Assembly (NCBI RefSeq): GCF_027887165.1
Contig: NC_077235.1
Span: 19,041,383-19,105,382 of the forward strand
DNA from: Monodelphis domestica
Taxonomy: Eukaryota > Chordata > Mammalia > Didelphimorphia > Didelphidae
Direction: 5' to 3'
Length of the DNA stretch: 64,000 nucleotides
Shown here: piece after piece, positions 12,190-23,070 of the stretch
Numbering within the stretch: position 1 is the first letter of the stretch
Layout: the number at the start of each line of letters is the position of its first letter
The notes under the pieces: model-generated
The model's input: only the letters and a program-made list of their open reading frames with translations
What the model was told of the DNA's origin: nothing
The model's database searches: none
Position numbers and translations under genes: made by a program

Positions 12190-12310
12190 TGATAATCTTG
12201 GGAAAGTCACATTGCCTCTTTGGGCCTCAGTTTCCAATATCTGTAAAATGAGGGAGTTGGACTTTGTGACTTCTGAGATTCATTCCAGCCCAACTCTCAT
12301 CTTTGGAAAT
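12190..12310 (+). mobile_element. MIR SINE core and 3' part
   Basis: Carries 'cttgggaaagtcacattgcc', 'gggcctcagtttccaatatc' and 'tgtaaaatgagggagttgga', the MIR core in correct order. Confidence 0.75.
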
Positions 12311-13009
12311 GAAGGCTTTTTTTCAAATGGAAGAAATGAGGGTTAGTAATAGTTTTCATACACTCACAAAATAAAAAGTATGTTAGTTTTTCGTCGGCTG
12401 GTTTGGGTTTACTGTTGGCCCAGCTTTTGTTCTCTGAGTCTTCTTTCTTCCTGCTTTCAAGTGGAGCACTTCCAGTTTTTTAAGAAAGAGGGAGTCCCAG
12501 GTAATTTTGGAAGTAGCTCATCAGTTAGGCCATGGCTCATTAGTTAGTAAAGCCTGGACACAATGCATTTCAATATTTTAATTCTGGGATTTTCATTCAG
12601 TCTTTTCTGTCCTTCTCATAATAAATGAAGGAATAGAATCTCCAAAGAGAAACCAATCAATCCAGTAATCACAGCTTTCGGAGCCTAAAGCTTTTTATTC
12701 TAATAAATGAAACAATGATAAACCTATATATTCTGCTAGAGTCTGAGTTGCTCTATTCTAATGAAGGACTCAAATCGCAAAGCCCTAGAAATCTGTCCCT
12801 GGATTAGTTTGTAAAAACTAAGATGCAACTCATGATGGAAGTAATTCAGAAACAATGGATGAATCAGCTTTTTAGTACCCATAATTCACCTCTTTTCTAT
12901 TCTTTCTCTCAAAATCCTTTCATTCTTTCATAAAGCACCTAATATCTCATTTTTCTCAGGCTCTTTTTTCTGCTTCCTCTTTTAAAAAAAGTATAAGTAA
13001 ATTTCCATG
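12311..13009. other. Unassigned DNA
   Basis: No recognisable gene or repeat. AT-rich with scattered T runs. Confidence 0.4.
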
Positions 13010-13240
13010 GCGTTTACTATGTGCAGGTACTATGCTAAAGGCTTTACAATTATTATTGTATTTGATCCTCACAACAATCCTGGGAGGCAGGTGCTAGTAT
13101 CCCCATTTAACATATAAGAAAACTAAGGCAAATGGAAGTTAAGTGACTTGTCCACGGTCACACAGCCATTAAATTTATGAGGTTAGATTTTAACTGAGGT
13201 CTTTGACCTGGCCCTCTAAACATTATGTCACATAACTGCC
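13010..13240 (-). mobile_element. MIR SINE, antisense
   Basis: Near full length in reverse: 'gtttactatgtgcaggtact', 'gatcctcacaacaatcctgg', 'ggcaggtgctagtatcccca', 'aagtgacttgtccacggtca' and 'cacagccatt'. Clear MIR landmarks in antisense order. Confidence 0.85.
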
Positions 13241-13394
13241 ATAACTGTATTGAATCCAGTTTTATTTAAAACTTTATTCCAACCTGTTATGAATTCCCTT
13301 TTCTATTCTGCCTCACACTCAGTATTTCATCCAGATCCAGGCCACATCATTCAGCATCCAGAGTGTTAGCCACCCTTCGGACTTTTTCCAGTAT

Positions 13395-13485
13395 GGCAAA
13401 CCATGGTTTATAATATAAATCTTGGTCATATAGTATATATGTATATAGTATATGGTATATATGGAATATAGTATATATCTTGGTC
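13395..13485. repeat. AT-rich imperfect TATAG/TATAT tandem stretch
   Basis: Repeated 'tatagtatatatg'-like units lie between two copies of a phrase close to 'tcttggtca' (around 13421 and 13478). Looks like a microsatellite-derived duplication. Confidence 0.6.
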
Positions 13486-13559
13486 AGACACAGCTGAGCT
13501 TCTGTCTACTGGCTGACCTGTGCTACTCTCAAATCACTTTCATTTCCTGAATACAATTT

Positions 13560-13735
13560 AATTGAGGGTTTTAAAGCTTGGAAGGGGCCTTGGAGATCAT
13601 TCCTTTGACCCAGCTTACTGAGACCCAGAGAGCTGAAGTACTCTATTCAAGGTCCTATAGTGAGTTAGGTCATTAGCAAGGTTAGAACCCCAGGTGTTCT
13701 TTTTCCTAATCTCCAAATTGGCCTGCCTTCTTTTC
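13560..13735 (-). mobile_element. MIR-like SINE, antisense
   Basis: 'gcttggaaggggccttggag' then 'gagacccagagagctgaagt' and 'caaggtcctatagtgagtta' follow the antisense MIR order. Confidence 0.6.
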
Positions 13736-13839
13736 TCTCTACTAAATAATCCCTTAACCTCTTTGCATTAAAAAGAAAGCACAACAAACACAAATAGAAA
13801 TCCACTAGGCAGAAATACCAAGAAGTCTTCCAGTGAGCT

Positions 13840-14040
13840 TTTAAAAAAAATGAAACCCTTACCTTGTCTTATAATTGATACCAAGTATTGATTCCAAAGC
13901 AGAAGAGTACTAATGTCTAGGCAATGTGGATTAAGTGACTTACCCAGGGTCACACACCTAGGAAGTGTCTGAGGTCAAATTTGAACCCAGATCCTCATGA
14001 CTCTAGATCTGGCACTCTAGCCCCTATGCTACCTAGCTGA
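13840..14040 (-). mobile_element. Marsupial tRNA-headed SINE, A-tailed type, antisense
   Basis: Starts with a T-rich tail near 13840, then the complement of the 3' body ('cttaccttgtcttataattg', 'gtattgattccaaagcagaa'), core 'gacttacccagggtcacaca', box B complement 'tttgaacccag', and ends at the head complement 'gctacctagctg' at about 14040. Same family as 32826-33022. Confidence 0.85.
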
Positions 14041-14120
14041 CTTGAGTTTCCATTTAATCAATAAGCATTTAGGATACCTTTGTATGCTGGTACTTTGCTG
14101 AGCACTGGGTGTAGATAAAC

Positions 14121-14172
14121 TGAATGAATGAATGAATGAATGAATGAATGAATGAATGAATGAATGAATGAA
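14121..14172 (+). repeat. (TGAA)13 perfect microsatellite
   Basis: Thirteen uninterrupted TGAA units. It lies at the end of a short antisense L2-like piece (about 14045-14120, 'caataagcatttaggatacc'), so it may have grown from the TGAA-rich L2 3' terminus. Confidence 0.98.
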
Positions 14173-14399
14173 CAAATCCCAAAGCTTCCCACTGGGAATT
14201 TGGAAGTGATTCTGAAAGCATCTGAAGGCCCTATAATAGTACATTTTTTGTTTTTGTCAGACACATATTTAATTTCACACTCTCTTAACATTATCTTTTA
14301 AAACCATGAATGCCAACAGTTCACAGTTAACCTTTGTCGGAGGAATGCATGTTTGTGCGCCTGAAAAACTAGGCTTCTATTTGGTGCCATCCATCAATT

Positions 14400-14580
14400 T
14401 TGCCCTGAAAAGGAACTTTACCAGATGTTGAGTGGAACTCCTTTATTTTACAGATAGCTAAAAGGTTAAGTGTCTTGCCCAAGCTATATCATTAGTAAAT
14501 GTGGAAGATTGGATTTGAACCCATACATTTGTGACTCTAAGTCTATTTTCTCTATACATTCATTTATGTTGCCTTATTTG
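14400..14580 (-). mobile_element. MIR-like SINE, antisense
   Basis: 'tattttacagatagctaaaa', 'gttaagtgtcttgcccaagc' and 'ggatttgaacccata' (box B complement) in antisense MIR order. Confidence 0.65.
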
Positions 14581-14844
14581 GAAGAATTCTGGTGAGATGC
14601 TTGGCTGGAGTGTGCTCGTTTGTACATGTTTAAAATGAAAGTACAGCGTTTCAATCTGAACCTTAGCTAAAATGCTAGCTAGTCTGACCATAGGCCTTGT
14701 GAAAGATTTGATCTTTGCGTCTCCCTCCTTTTCTCAACCTGCTTGTTGCTTTCATCTTTAGATCTATTTCAGATTTTATTCCTACCTTGGCTTTTCATCA
14801 TGCTTCCTTTTATCTGATTCCTTGTGTGTTATCGGCATATTGAA

Positions 14845-15020
14845 AGATCATAGACTTAGGAACAGAAGAAACCCCAGGGGTCATCAAGTCCAACCCCTCC
14901 ATTTTACAGGGAAGAAAAATGAAGCAAAGAGGAGAAGTGACTTGTCTCTGACCACCCAGGGAGTAAATAAGAAACCCGAATTCAAATTCTGGGCCCCTAA
15001 TTCTCTGTGTAGCCTACTTT
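14845..15020 (-). mobile_element. MIR/Ther-like SINE, antisense
   Basis: 'ggtcatcaagtccaacccct', 'ccattttacagggaagaaaa', 'gagaagtgacttgtctctga' and 'cgaattcaaattctggg'. Antisense CORE-SINE order is clear. Confidence 0.68.
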
Positions 15021-15289
15021 TGACTTCATTGAATTCTGTGAGTCCATTACCTTTCTTCTATAGTTTATAGGGTATTTATTAAAGACTTTGATTCTTTCTC
15101 TCCAGTGCAACCTCGTCTGGCCCAGCTCCAGTATATCCAGTAAGTTCCCGGGTCCTGTGGGTGCCTCCTCCTCAAGGTTCTGTCCTGGTTCTCTTTTCTT
15201 TCTCTATACTCTCACTAGGTAGTTAATAAATTCCTGTGGGTTCAATAATATAAAGATGATTATGCAGGTGATTCTTTCTCTACAACATC

Positions 15290-16060
15290 TCTTGTGCACT
15301 TACTCTTTCCTCTAATATAACAGCCAATACCCTAATTGAAGCCCATATCATCATCTCTTACTTGAAGCATAGTTGGTCTCCCTGTGTTAAGCATCTCTCT
15401 TCTACAATGAATCTTCGGAATAGTTGTTAAAGTAGTCATACTAAAGCATAAGTATGATTGTATAATCCATTACTCAATAAATTCCAATTGTTCCCTGTTA
15501 TCTTTAGAAGCAAATATAAAGTCCTCTTTTTGATAATGAAAGCCCTTTTCAAACTGACTTTTTCCTTCCTTTATAGGTACTTTACTCCCTTCCACATACT
15601 CTACCATACAACTGTAGTGACCTGCTTGATGTTAGTTGCCCATATGCCATCCTCATGCCTTGACTGCCTGCCTTCCCACTGTGTCCAGAATACCTTCCTC
15701 CATCAGCTCTGCCTCCTAGAAACCATAGCTTATTTTAAGGCTCAAATGCCCCCTTTTTATTATAGGAGCTCTTTCCTAGTCCCTTTACCTTACAGTTTCC
15801 CTCTCAACCTCTAAAATCATCTACCTTGTACATATGTTATATATTGTGTACCTATTTATGGCCATGTGTGGTCTTTTTAATTAGAATATAAGTTCTCAAA
15901 AATTAGACGGCATTTCCCAAGAGATATGATACAGTTTTAAGCTGTTATAACTGCAATAGCTTAAAGCTGCACTAAGACTCTGGAGACACTCTATATATTT
16001 GCCCTGCACATAGTAATTGCTAAATACTTATTGATTGAATGCTTGCTAGTGGCTATGAAG
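15290..16060 (+). mobile_element. L2 LINE 3' region
   Basis: The last part of L2 ORF2 and the 3' UTR: coding remnant at 15290-15560, 'cctcctagaaaccatagctt', 'gctcaaatgccccctttt', 'agagctctttcctagtccct'-like wording, 'attagaatataagttctc' and the 3' end 'gcacatagtaattgctaaat' plus 'acttattgattgaatg'. The 118-residue open frame at 15458-15814 is a decayed L2 frame or chance, not a gene. Confidence 0.75.
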
Positions 16061-16109
16061 TCTCTTTAGGAAACTAGAAAGCACCTATTTGTGCAAACAT
16101 TTTTAGAGC

Positions 16110-16690
16110 AGCTCTTTTTTGGAGGCAAAGAATTGGACATTTAGGGGGTTCCCATCAGTTGAGGAATTGCTGAATAAACTATGGTAGATGGTTATGCTGG
16201 AATACTATTATGCTATAATAAATGAAGAGCAGGTTGCTCTAAGAAAAACCTGGAAATACTTATATGAACTGATGCAAAGGGAAGTAAGCAGAACCAGGAG
16301 GAGAGTGTCCACAGGAATAAGATTATACTACGATCACCTGCAAATGACTTATTCTCAGCAATAAAATGATCCAAGACAATTCCAAAAAACTTGTGATGAA
16401 AACTATTATCAACCTCCAGAGGAAGAACTGATGGAGTCTGAATATAAATGGAAGTGTACTTTCTAAACTTTTAAATTTTTTCTTGTTTTTTTTTGGGGGG
16501 GGGGGAAGGGTGTCTGTGTTTTCTTTTACTAAATTACCTAAATGAAATTTGGATGACTACACATACATAGCATATCAAATTGCTTGTTATGTGAAGAAGG
16601 GGAAGAAATGGAGGGAGAGAGAGGTTTTGGAGCCCAAAATTTAAAAAACAATATTAAAAATTGTTTTAAATGTAATTGGAAAAAAATCTT
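16110..16690 (+). mobile_element. Old L1 3' end
   Basis: ORF2 C-terminal remnant ('gttgaggaattgctgaataa', 'ggaatactattatgctataa', 'aagtaagcagaaccaggagg') followed by 3' UTR ('aagaactgatggagtctgaa') and an A-rich end near 16690. A T8-G10 run interrupts the UTR at 16488-16505. More diverged than the copies at 4.4 and 21.4 kb and of a different 3' UTR subfamily, shared with 17402-17730. Confidence 0.85.
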
Positions 16691-17284
16691 TTTTAAAAAG
16701 TCTTAGGAAACCTTAAGTATCCTCTTTAACTTATATGCCTTGGTTTGACTCCTTTGTCAATGGTGTCTAATGAGTCGCAATGCTATGGTTAATAAGTGAT
16801 CCTGTGAAATGAGTCTCTGCCCTTTGTTCAGCATTTGTTCCAATCTATTTTAAGGGAAGGGATTAGAAATTCCAACTTCATGTGTTTCATAAAGTTGGGA
16901 GAATGGATAATGAGCCCTGTATGTGCGAAGGCATCCTGACATCTAGATTTTTCAACCAGCCTAACATTGATGTCCTGAAGAGCAAGGAATGACCTTTAAA
17001 ATGACCTTTGGGACCAGGTCAACATTAGTCAAGACAAAGACTTGATGTGAATATTTCTACAGAAACAGAGATTCTGGTGGTGTGTTACTCCTGCATAAGG
17101 GCAGAGAGCAAGTTGTCCAAAGAATTGAACTTACCACCATCTCCTGGGAGCTCTGGAGAACTGTGGGTGAATAGAAGAGCAGAACAGAATGCTGGAGAAA
17201 AGAAACGTTGCATTGTCTTCTGGAGTATGACAGATGATCAATTACCTGGCTGCTGCTGTGGACCTAGAAGAGCCTTACAATACA
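16691..17284. other. Unassigned DNA with a 93-codon open frame of unknown status
   Basis: No repeat recognised. The open frame 17047-17328 (plus) encodes a cysteine-containing peptide with no domain that I know, and its 3' end runs into an antisense L2 piece. This argues that it is not a conserved gene. Confidence 0.4.
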
Positions 17285-17401
17285 ACATAGCAAATATTTA
17301 TTACATATCCTTTGTTTGCAGCACATAATGCTGGGTATTGGGGCATATGAAAAATGTGCTAAAATGTAATTCCCGCCTCAAGTAGCTCTGGTCTAGTAGG
17401 G
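17285..17401 (-). mobile_element. L2 3' end, antisense
   Basis: 'caaatatttattacatatcc' ... 'acataatgctgggtattggg' ... 'attcccgcctcaagtagctc' is the L2 3' terminus backwards. Cut by the following L1. Confidence 0.6.
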
Positions 17402-17730
17402 AGATCCAAGACAGTTTTGAAGGATTTATGATGAAAAATGAAAAATGCTATTCAATACCTCCAGAGAAAGAACTGATGAAGTCTGAATGAAGATTGAAGC
17501 CTATTTTCCTCATTTATCTATTTAGTATTTTTAATAATCTTTGTTTTCTTTCACAACATGACTAATATGGAATATGTTTTGCATGACTGTATGTATATAA
17601 ACTATATCAAATTGTTTGCCATCTGGGAAGTGGGTTAAGGAGGGACAGAGATAACTTGGAACTCAAAAATTTTAGAAAACTAATATTTTAAATTGTTTTG
17701 CATGAATTGGGAAAAATAAAACATTAAGTA
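17402..17730 (+). mobile_element. Old L1 3' UTR fragment
   Basis: 'gatccaagacagttttgaag' and 'agaaagaactgatgaagtct' match the UTR of the L1 at 16110-16690. Ends with 'gggaaaaataaaacattaag'. 5'-truncated just outside ORF2. Confidence 0.8.
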
Positions 17731-18394
17731 GAAAAGGAATTGGAAAAATAAGGTATTATTTTAAATACGATCCTCTTAAAACCCTATGAAAGAAACCACT
17801 TGTCAGTATCATGTATAGGCACTGTGGAGACATTTAACTGTTATTTATTTGATAGTTACAGTTGAGAGACTGTGGTAATTATGCTGAAATGAAGCTCTGT
17901 TCTATGGGCAGATCATTTAAATTACATAAATTATTTTGACCTGATCTGCTTTCCTTCCTTCTTGCCAATGAAACAATACCAACCAAGAGGTAAATGAAAG
18001 AAAATACATGAAAATAATTGCTTCCAATTGTTCTCCATATACAAAGTCCCCTATCTATAGTTTACTCCTATATTGATATCTTGGTAATTTGTGATATTTG
18101 GTGCCATCACTTGTCTGTGAGCAGCCCTGGGCTTTGAACTTGCTGAACACATTAACGGGTTCCTCAAACAAATTAAAACAAAGTAACTCATTGCCAGAAT
18201 CCAGATTAAGTTTTCTAACCGAAATTTTGATCCACATTAGTATGATGAGTAGTGATAAAAATTCTCAAGGCCAAATAATAGCATCCACGCAAGTCTTGTT
18301 GCCTTCAAGCCCAGGCTTTTCACTCTATATCACACCCTCTCAAAGTAAAACTATCCATTACTTGCTTAACCTGAATTTGCATCTTTTTCAGTGA
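17731..18394. other. Unassigned DNA
   Basis: No repeat recognised. Overlapping open frames of 60 (minus) and 98 (plus) residues at 18055-18394 have no recognisable motif. Confidence 0.4.
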
Positions 18395-18499
18395 ATGGAT
18401 GATAAACACCTACCATGTGCCCAACATTGTGCTAAATACTGAGTATACATATACTCTGCAAGTAAGCAAGATACTCCTTGCCCTAAAGAATCTTAATAG
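18395..18499 (-). mobile_element. L2 3' end, antisense
   Basis: 'gataaacacctaccatgtgc', 'ccaacattgtgctaaatact', 'tactccttgccctaaagaat' are L2 3' wording in reverse. Confidence 0.6.
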
Positions 18500-18745
18500 G
18501 TGGCACAGAGCCTCTCTGGAAGTCAGGAAGACTTGAATTCTAATACTCACTCCGACTTGCTAGTTTTATGACCCTGCGTCATGAACTTCACTTCTTTAAG
18601 CATCGGTTTCTTCATATGTAAAATGGGCGTAATAATAATAGCATCTATTTCCAAAGATTTTTGTGAGGATGTAATGAGATATTTTAAGTAGTTAATTAAT
18701 TTTAAATAGCTATATAAAATGCTTGCTATCTTTATGAATAAGAGA
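18500..18745 (+). mobile_element. CORE-SINE (MIR/Ther type)
   Basis: tRNA-like head, then 'tatgtaaaatgggcgtaata', 'gtgaggatgtaatgagatat' and a 3' end like 'agctatataaaatgcttgct' plus 'atctttat'. The 3' string fits a marsupial CORE-SINE. Confidence 0.68.
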
Positions 18746-18747
18746 CA

Positions 18748-18955
18748 GCTAGATGGTATAATGGGAGAGTTATTGGGGGTAGGATGATAGCAGAAAGATT
18801 TGATGGACTTGTTTTTTTAAATCCTTCTTCTGATGTTCATTAATATGGGCAAGTTTGTTACCCTCCTTAGACCTCAATTTCCTCAAAATAACAGGATGAG
18901 GTTATACTAAATGGTCTCTGAAGTCCCAGCTCTAGACTTGTGGTAATGTTATCTG
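18748..18955 (+). mobile_element. tRNA-headed SINE, decayed
   Basis: Head 'gacagctagatggtataatg', core 'cctcaatttcctcaaaataa', 3' 'ggtctctgaagtcccagctc'. Follows the previous SINE head-to-tail. Confidence 0.6.
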
Positions 18956-18964
18956 ATTTTATTC

Positions 18965-19190
18965 TGTACGACTCCAGGGAGCAGAGCCACAGGCAATGAG
19001 TGTAAGTTTCAAAAAGACAAAATTAGGATCCATGTCAGCAAAACTTTCTAACAGCTTCCTCAGAAGATTTCACTGGAGGTCTTCAGGCAAAGGCTTGGAT
19101 AACTGCTTGTTTGGTATGGACTAAAGGGTATTCTTGGCCAATTCTGTCCTGTGAGGCCCCTTCAGACTCAAAGATTCTGTTTGTCTGGAA
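18965..19190 (+). mobile_element. CR1/L3-type LINE 3' end
   Basis: 'cagagccacaggcaatgagt', 'tctaacagcttcctcagaag', 'ggtcttcaggcaaaggcttg' and a 3' end like 'ggccccttcagactcaaaga' with 'ttctgt'. This is the CR1/L3 terminal region shared with 43225-43735. Confidence 0.72.
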
Positions 19191-19238
19191 GTGAAAACAC
19201 CAAATTGCTCCTCTTACTTAAAAAATTAATGAAGAGGG

Positions 19239-19420
19239 GCAGCATAGTGACTTGGTGGATAGAGAACCAGACCCAGAGATAGGTTCAATTCTGTCCTCAG
19301 ATTCTTCATAGCTGTGTGTCCATGGGTAAGTCACTTAACCCCAATTGCCTAGTCCTTATTGTTCTTCTGCCTTGGAATCAATAGTATTGATTGTAAGACA
19401 GAAGGTAAGCATTTTTAAAA
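19239..19420 (+). mobile_element. Marsupial tRNA-headed SINE, A-tailed type
   Basis: Box A region 'gtgacttggtggatagaga', box B region 'ggttcaattctg', core 'gggtaagtcacttaacccca', and 3' 'ttctgccttggaatcaatag' ending in an A-rich tail. Flanks are near-matching 'ttaatgaagagg' (19227-19238) and 'ttaatgcagagg' (about 19422-19433), an imperfect target-site duplication. Confidence 0.85.
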
Positions 19421-19433
19421 AGTTAATGCAGAG

Positions 19434-20404
19434 GAATTTTCCCCAGGAGGCTCCCCTCAGTCTCTCTGGGCCACAAAGGTACTTGGTAAACAAATAGTTC
19501 TGTATTTGGAATGCTCACTCATGCCCTGATTCTCTATGTACATTGTAATATGGTGATTTATTTCCCTTCTATCCAGTTTCTCATCTATTTCTTATGGTTA
19601 AAAATATTTATTTTCAAAGTCAGGAAGGAGGCAGGTGGTAGAATCAGGGATAGTGGCTCTCTTCTTCCTGATTGTCCCTTCCAATCCTATGACTTTTACA
19701 ATTGGCTAGACTTCTGTTCTTATGAAGTAAGATGATTGACCTAATTTTCCATAGTGAATGATTTCCTGAGGAATTATCCCTTTCATTCTGCCCCTTTAAA
19801 AAACTATAAGGATTCTCCCCCACTCAGCTATTTCTTTCTTTCCTCCATTCAATCTAGTTTTCCATTGCAAAACCAAATAATTTAGGTAGATAATACAATA
19901 TTGCATTGAATTTTCCCTGAAAAAATCATTTCTTATTGAGTCATTAAGGAGAGTCCAGTCATTTCTATTTTTGTGACTGCCAAAAGAACCCTGATTGGTG
20001 CAAATAATTTAACCAGGGCATCTTAGATCTGTTGGTAATTCAAAAATAACCAATTCTAAACTCATTCTTAAAATGAAAATTTTCACAGATCAGTAGAATA
20101 TGTCACTAGAATGTTTCTTGTGCTCTATTTGTTTCTTTTTCTTTTAAAAAGTAAGAATGTATTTATTCCTTCCTAAAAGTTTGTTTTTTATCTTGCTGCA
20201 GAGATCCTGTTTGACGTCTCAGAACTATTGGTTGATTTTAATTGTGTTTATTCCATGTCAGGTACTATTTGACATTGATCCATTGTTGGAGGGGAAATAT
20301 TGTATTTCAGATCAGTATTTCAAGGGGATTTTCCCTATACAAATGATTTGCACAACATACTCTCCTTGAGCAGATAGTTTTCCTGTCATTTGAATCATAA
20401 GTAG
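19434..20404. other. Unassigned DNA
   Basis: About 970 bp with no recognised repeat and no supportable gene. AT-rich. Confidence 0.4.
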
Positions 20405-20409
20405 AAATC

Positions 20410-20545
20410 ATGGATTCTGAGCTAGTTGGGACATTGGACATCATCCACTTTTTACAGAAGTGGAAATTGAGGCACAGAGAAGTTAAGGGATTTCCTCGAG
20501 GTCATACTGGATGTGGCTTAGCTAGAATTTGTTCTGTTTAAGTAT
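20410..20545 (-). mobile_element. MIR-like SINE, antisense
   Basis: 'cattggacatcatccacttt', 'aaattgaggcacagagaagt' and 'taagggatttcctcgaggtc' in antisense order. Confidence 0.65.
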
Positions 20546-20849
20546 ACTAATTGGCTGTCTTGTGTCATTTTGGGGGCATCCTAGTGAATAAAGCTTCAGG
20601 GAAGAGCATACATTTTTTTCTCTCATCTTTCCTTCCTTTTCCATTCTTACTGTCTCCAGGATAGTATAACACAGTTCAAAATACCCATAACATGTTTTAC
20701 TAACCTATGAAAAAAAATCATATCTAAATGAGTTTAGGACTGGATATTAATGAACTATCATCAGTGCTAAGGTGTCCTAGTCAAGCTATCTGCATTTTGA
20801 AATTTCTGTATTCATTTAAAGTGAAACTACTGTAATAACTTTTTAGCTA

Positions 20850-21210
20850 GCCTTCCTGCTATACTTTCTTCTAACACTAATCACTTTCATTGTCAGTTTG
20901 ATCTTTGAAAACTACAACTTTGATTTCTTTCTTGATCTTGACCTGTCAATAGTTCGTTTTGTTTGGAGAGTATAGCCCAAGTACCTTACCTTTGTTCTAC
21001 CATAGAGTCCTGTTCCATTGGTCTCCAATCTGATTTCCATGCTTTCTTTTATAGCCCTTCTATTGATATATTCTACTCTTTAAGTTGACTACATGTGTCA
21101 TTCTTCTCTGAGCATGTCTTATCTTTTGCTCACATCATACCCTGCACCTGGAATGCCATGTACCACACTCTCCACCTCAGTTAGTCAATAAACATTTATG
21201 AAGTTCTTAC
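20850..21210 (+). mobile_element. L2 LINE remnant
   Basis: Diverged L2 3' coding remnant around 21040-21180 ('tcatgccttacctt'-like spacing; 'acctggaatgccatgtacca') followed by 'cagttagtcaataaacattt'. Cut by the SINE at 21214. Boundaries are approximate. Confidence 0.5.
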
Positions 21211-21213
21211 TGT

Positions 21214-21436
21214 GGGCAGCTTGGTGGCACAGTGGATAGAATGCTAGGCCTGGAGTCAGGAAGACTTATCTTTATGATTTCAAATCCTGCTCACATACGT
21301 TCTAGCTGTGTGACCTTGGGCAAGTCACTTAACCCTATTTGCCTAAGTTTCCTCGTCTATACAATGAGCTAGAGAAAGAAATTACAAACCACTCCATTAT
21401 CTTTGCCAAGAAAATCCCATATGTCGTCATGAAGAA
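21214..21436 (+). mobile_element. RTE-tailed tRNA-headed SINE (MAR1 type), near full length
   Basis: Box A region 'ggtggcacagtggataga', box B-like 'atttcaaatcctg', core 'gggcaagtcacttaacccta', 'acaatgagctagagaaagaa' and the RTE-like tail 'gtcgtcatgaagaactgaac' at its end. The best-preserved member of this family here. It directly abuts the truncated 5' end of the L1 at 21437. Confidence 0.85.
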
Positions 21437-23070
21437 CTGAACCCCGCTAAGTTCATTTGGAAGAACAAAAGATCAAGGATATCCAGGGAAATCATGAAAA
21501 AATGCAAAGGAAGAAGGACTTGCAGTCCAAGATCTCAAACTATACTATAAAGCAGTGGTCATCAAAATAATTTGGTACTGGCTAAGAGACAGAAAGGAGG
21601 ATCAGTGGAATAGACTTGGGGTAAATGACCTCAGCAAGACAGTCTATGACAAACGGAAAGACCCCAGCTTTGGGGACAAAAATCCACTATTCGATAAAAA
21701 CTGCTGGGAAAATTGGAGGACAGTGTGGGAGAGATTAGGTTTGGAACAACACCTCACACCCTACACCAAGATAAATGCAGAATGGGTGAATGACTTGAAC
21801 ATAAAGAAGGAAACTGTAAGTAAATTAGGTGAACACAGAATAGTATACATGACAGACCTTTGGGAAAGGAAAGATTTTAAAACCAAGCAAGACTTAGAAA
21901 GAATCATAAAATGTAAAATAAATAATTTTGACTACATCAAATTAAAAAGATTTTGTGCAAACAAAACCAGTGCAACCAAAATTAGAAGGGAAGCAACAAA
22001 TTGGGAAACAATCTTCATAACAAAAACCTCTGACAAAGGTCTAACTACTTACATTTATAAAGAGCTAAAATAATTATACAAAAATCAAGCCATTCTCCAA
22101 TTGATAAATGGGCAAGGGGCATGAATAGGCAATTTTCAGTCAAAGAAATCAAAACTATTAATCAACGCATGAAAAAGTGTTCTAAATCTCTTATAATCAG
22201 ATAGATGCAAATCAAAACAACTCTGAGGTATCACCTCCCACCTAGCAGATTGGCTAACATGACAGCAATGGAAAGTAATAAATGTTGGAGGAAATGTGGC
22301 AAAGTTGAGACATTAATGCATTGCTGGTGGAGTTGTGAATTGATTCAAACATTCTGGAGGGCAATTTGGTACTATCTTGAAAGGGCACTAAAAGAGTGTC
22401 TGTCCTTTGGTATAACCTTAGCACTGCTGGGTTTGTACCCCAAAGAGATAATAAGGAAAAAGACTTGTACAAGAATATTCATAGCTGCACTCTTTGTGGT
22501 GGCAAAAAATTGTAAAATGTGGGAATGCCCTCCAATTGGGGAATGACTGAACAAATTGTGGTATCTGCTGGTGATGGAATACTATTGTGCTCAAGAGAAT
22601 AATGAACTGGAGGAATTCCACTTGAACTGGAAGGACCTCCAGGAATTGATGCAGAGTGAAAGGAGCAGAACCTGGAGAACATTATACACAGAGACGGATA
22701 CACTGTGACACAATCGAAGTTAATGGACTTCTACATTAGTGGCAATGCAGTGATCCTGAACAACTTGGAGGGATCTATGAGGAAGAACATTATCCACATC
22801 CAGAGGAAAAACTGTGGGAGTAGAAACACTGAAGAAAAACAATTGCTCCATTACATGAATTGAAGGGGATATGACTGGGTATGTGGACTCCAAATGATCA
22901 TCTTAGTGCAAACATCAACAACATGGAAATAGATTTTGTTCAAGGACACATGTAAAACCCAGTGGAATTACGCATTGGCTATGGGAAGGGGTGGGGCAAG
23001 GGAGGGAAAGAATATAATTCTTGTAACCAAGGGAAAATGTTCTAAATTGACTAAATAAAATTTTCAAAGA
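21437..23070 (+). mobile_element. L1 LINE, 5'-truncated: ORF2 C-terminal third plus 3' UTR, with nonsense and frameshift lesions
   Basis: Open frame 21555-22073 encodes 172 residues of ORF2 distal to the RT domain (IIWYWLRDR... LTPYTKINAEWVNDLNIK ... IKLKRFCANKTSATKIRREA). A second frame, 22205-22546, holds [20 protein letters not shown] and the cysteine-rich CWRKCGKVETLMHCWWSCEL. Between them I see an in-frame TAA at 22071-22073, an apparent 1-bp loss in an A run near 22082 relative to the copy at 375-632, and a TAG at 22201-22203 where that copy has glutamate. The frame then ends early at 22544-22546 (TGA where the 4.4-kb copy has tryptophan). The 3' UTR runs to an 'aataaaattttcaaagaaaa' end. 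This is the least diverged L1 segment here, but it cannot move. Confidence 0.93.

Noticed and set aside
13395..13485. Regulatory TATA cluster
   Set aside because: The TATA-like strings belong to an AT-rich tandem stretch and have no associated transcript evidence.
14029..14291. Two minus-strand open frames with a Phe-Ile-His-Ser repeat
   Set aside because: They translate the (TGAA)13 microsatellite and its flanks.
15458..15814. 118-codon plus-strand open frame
   Set aside because: It falls inside an L2 3' region and has no independent protein similarity.
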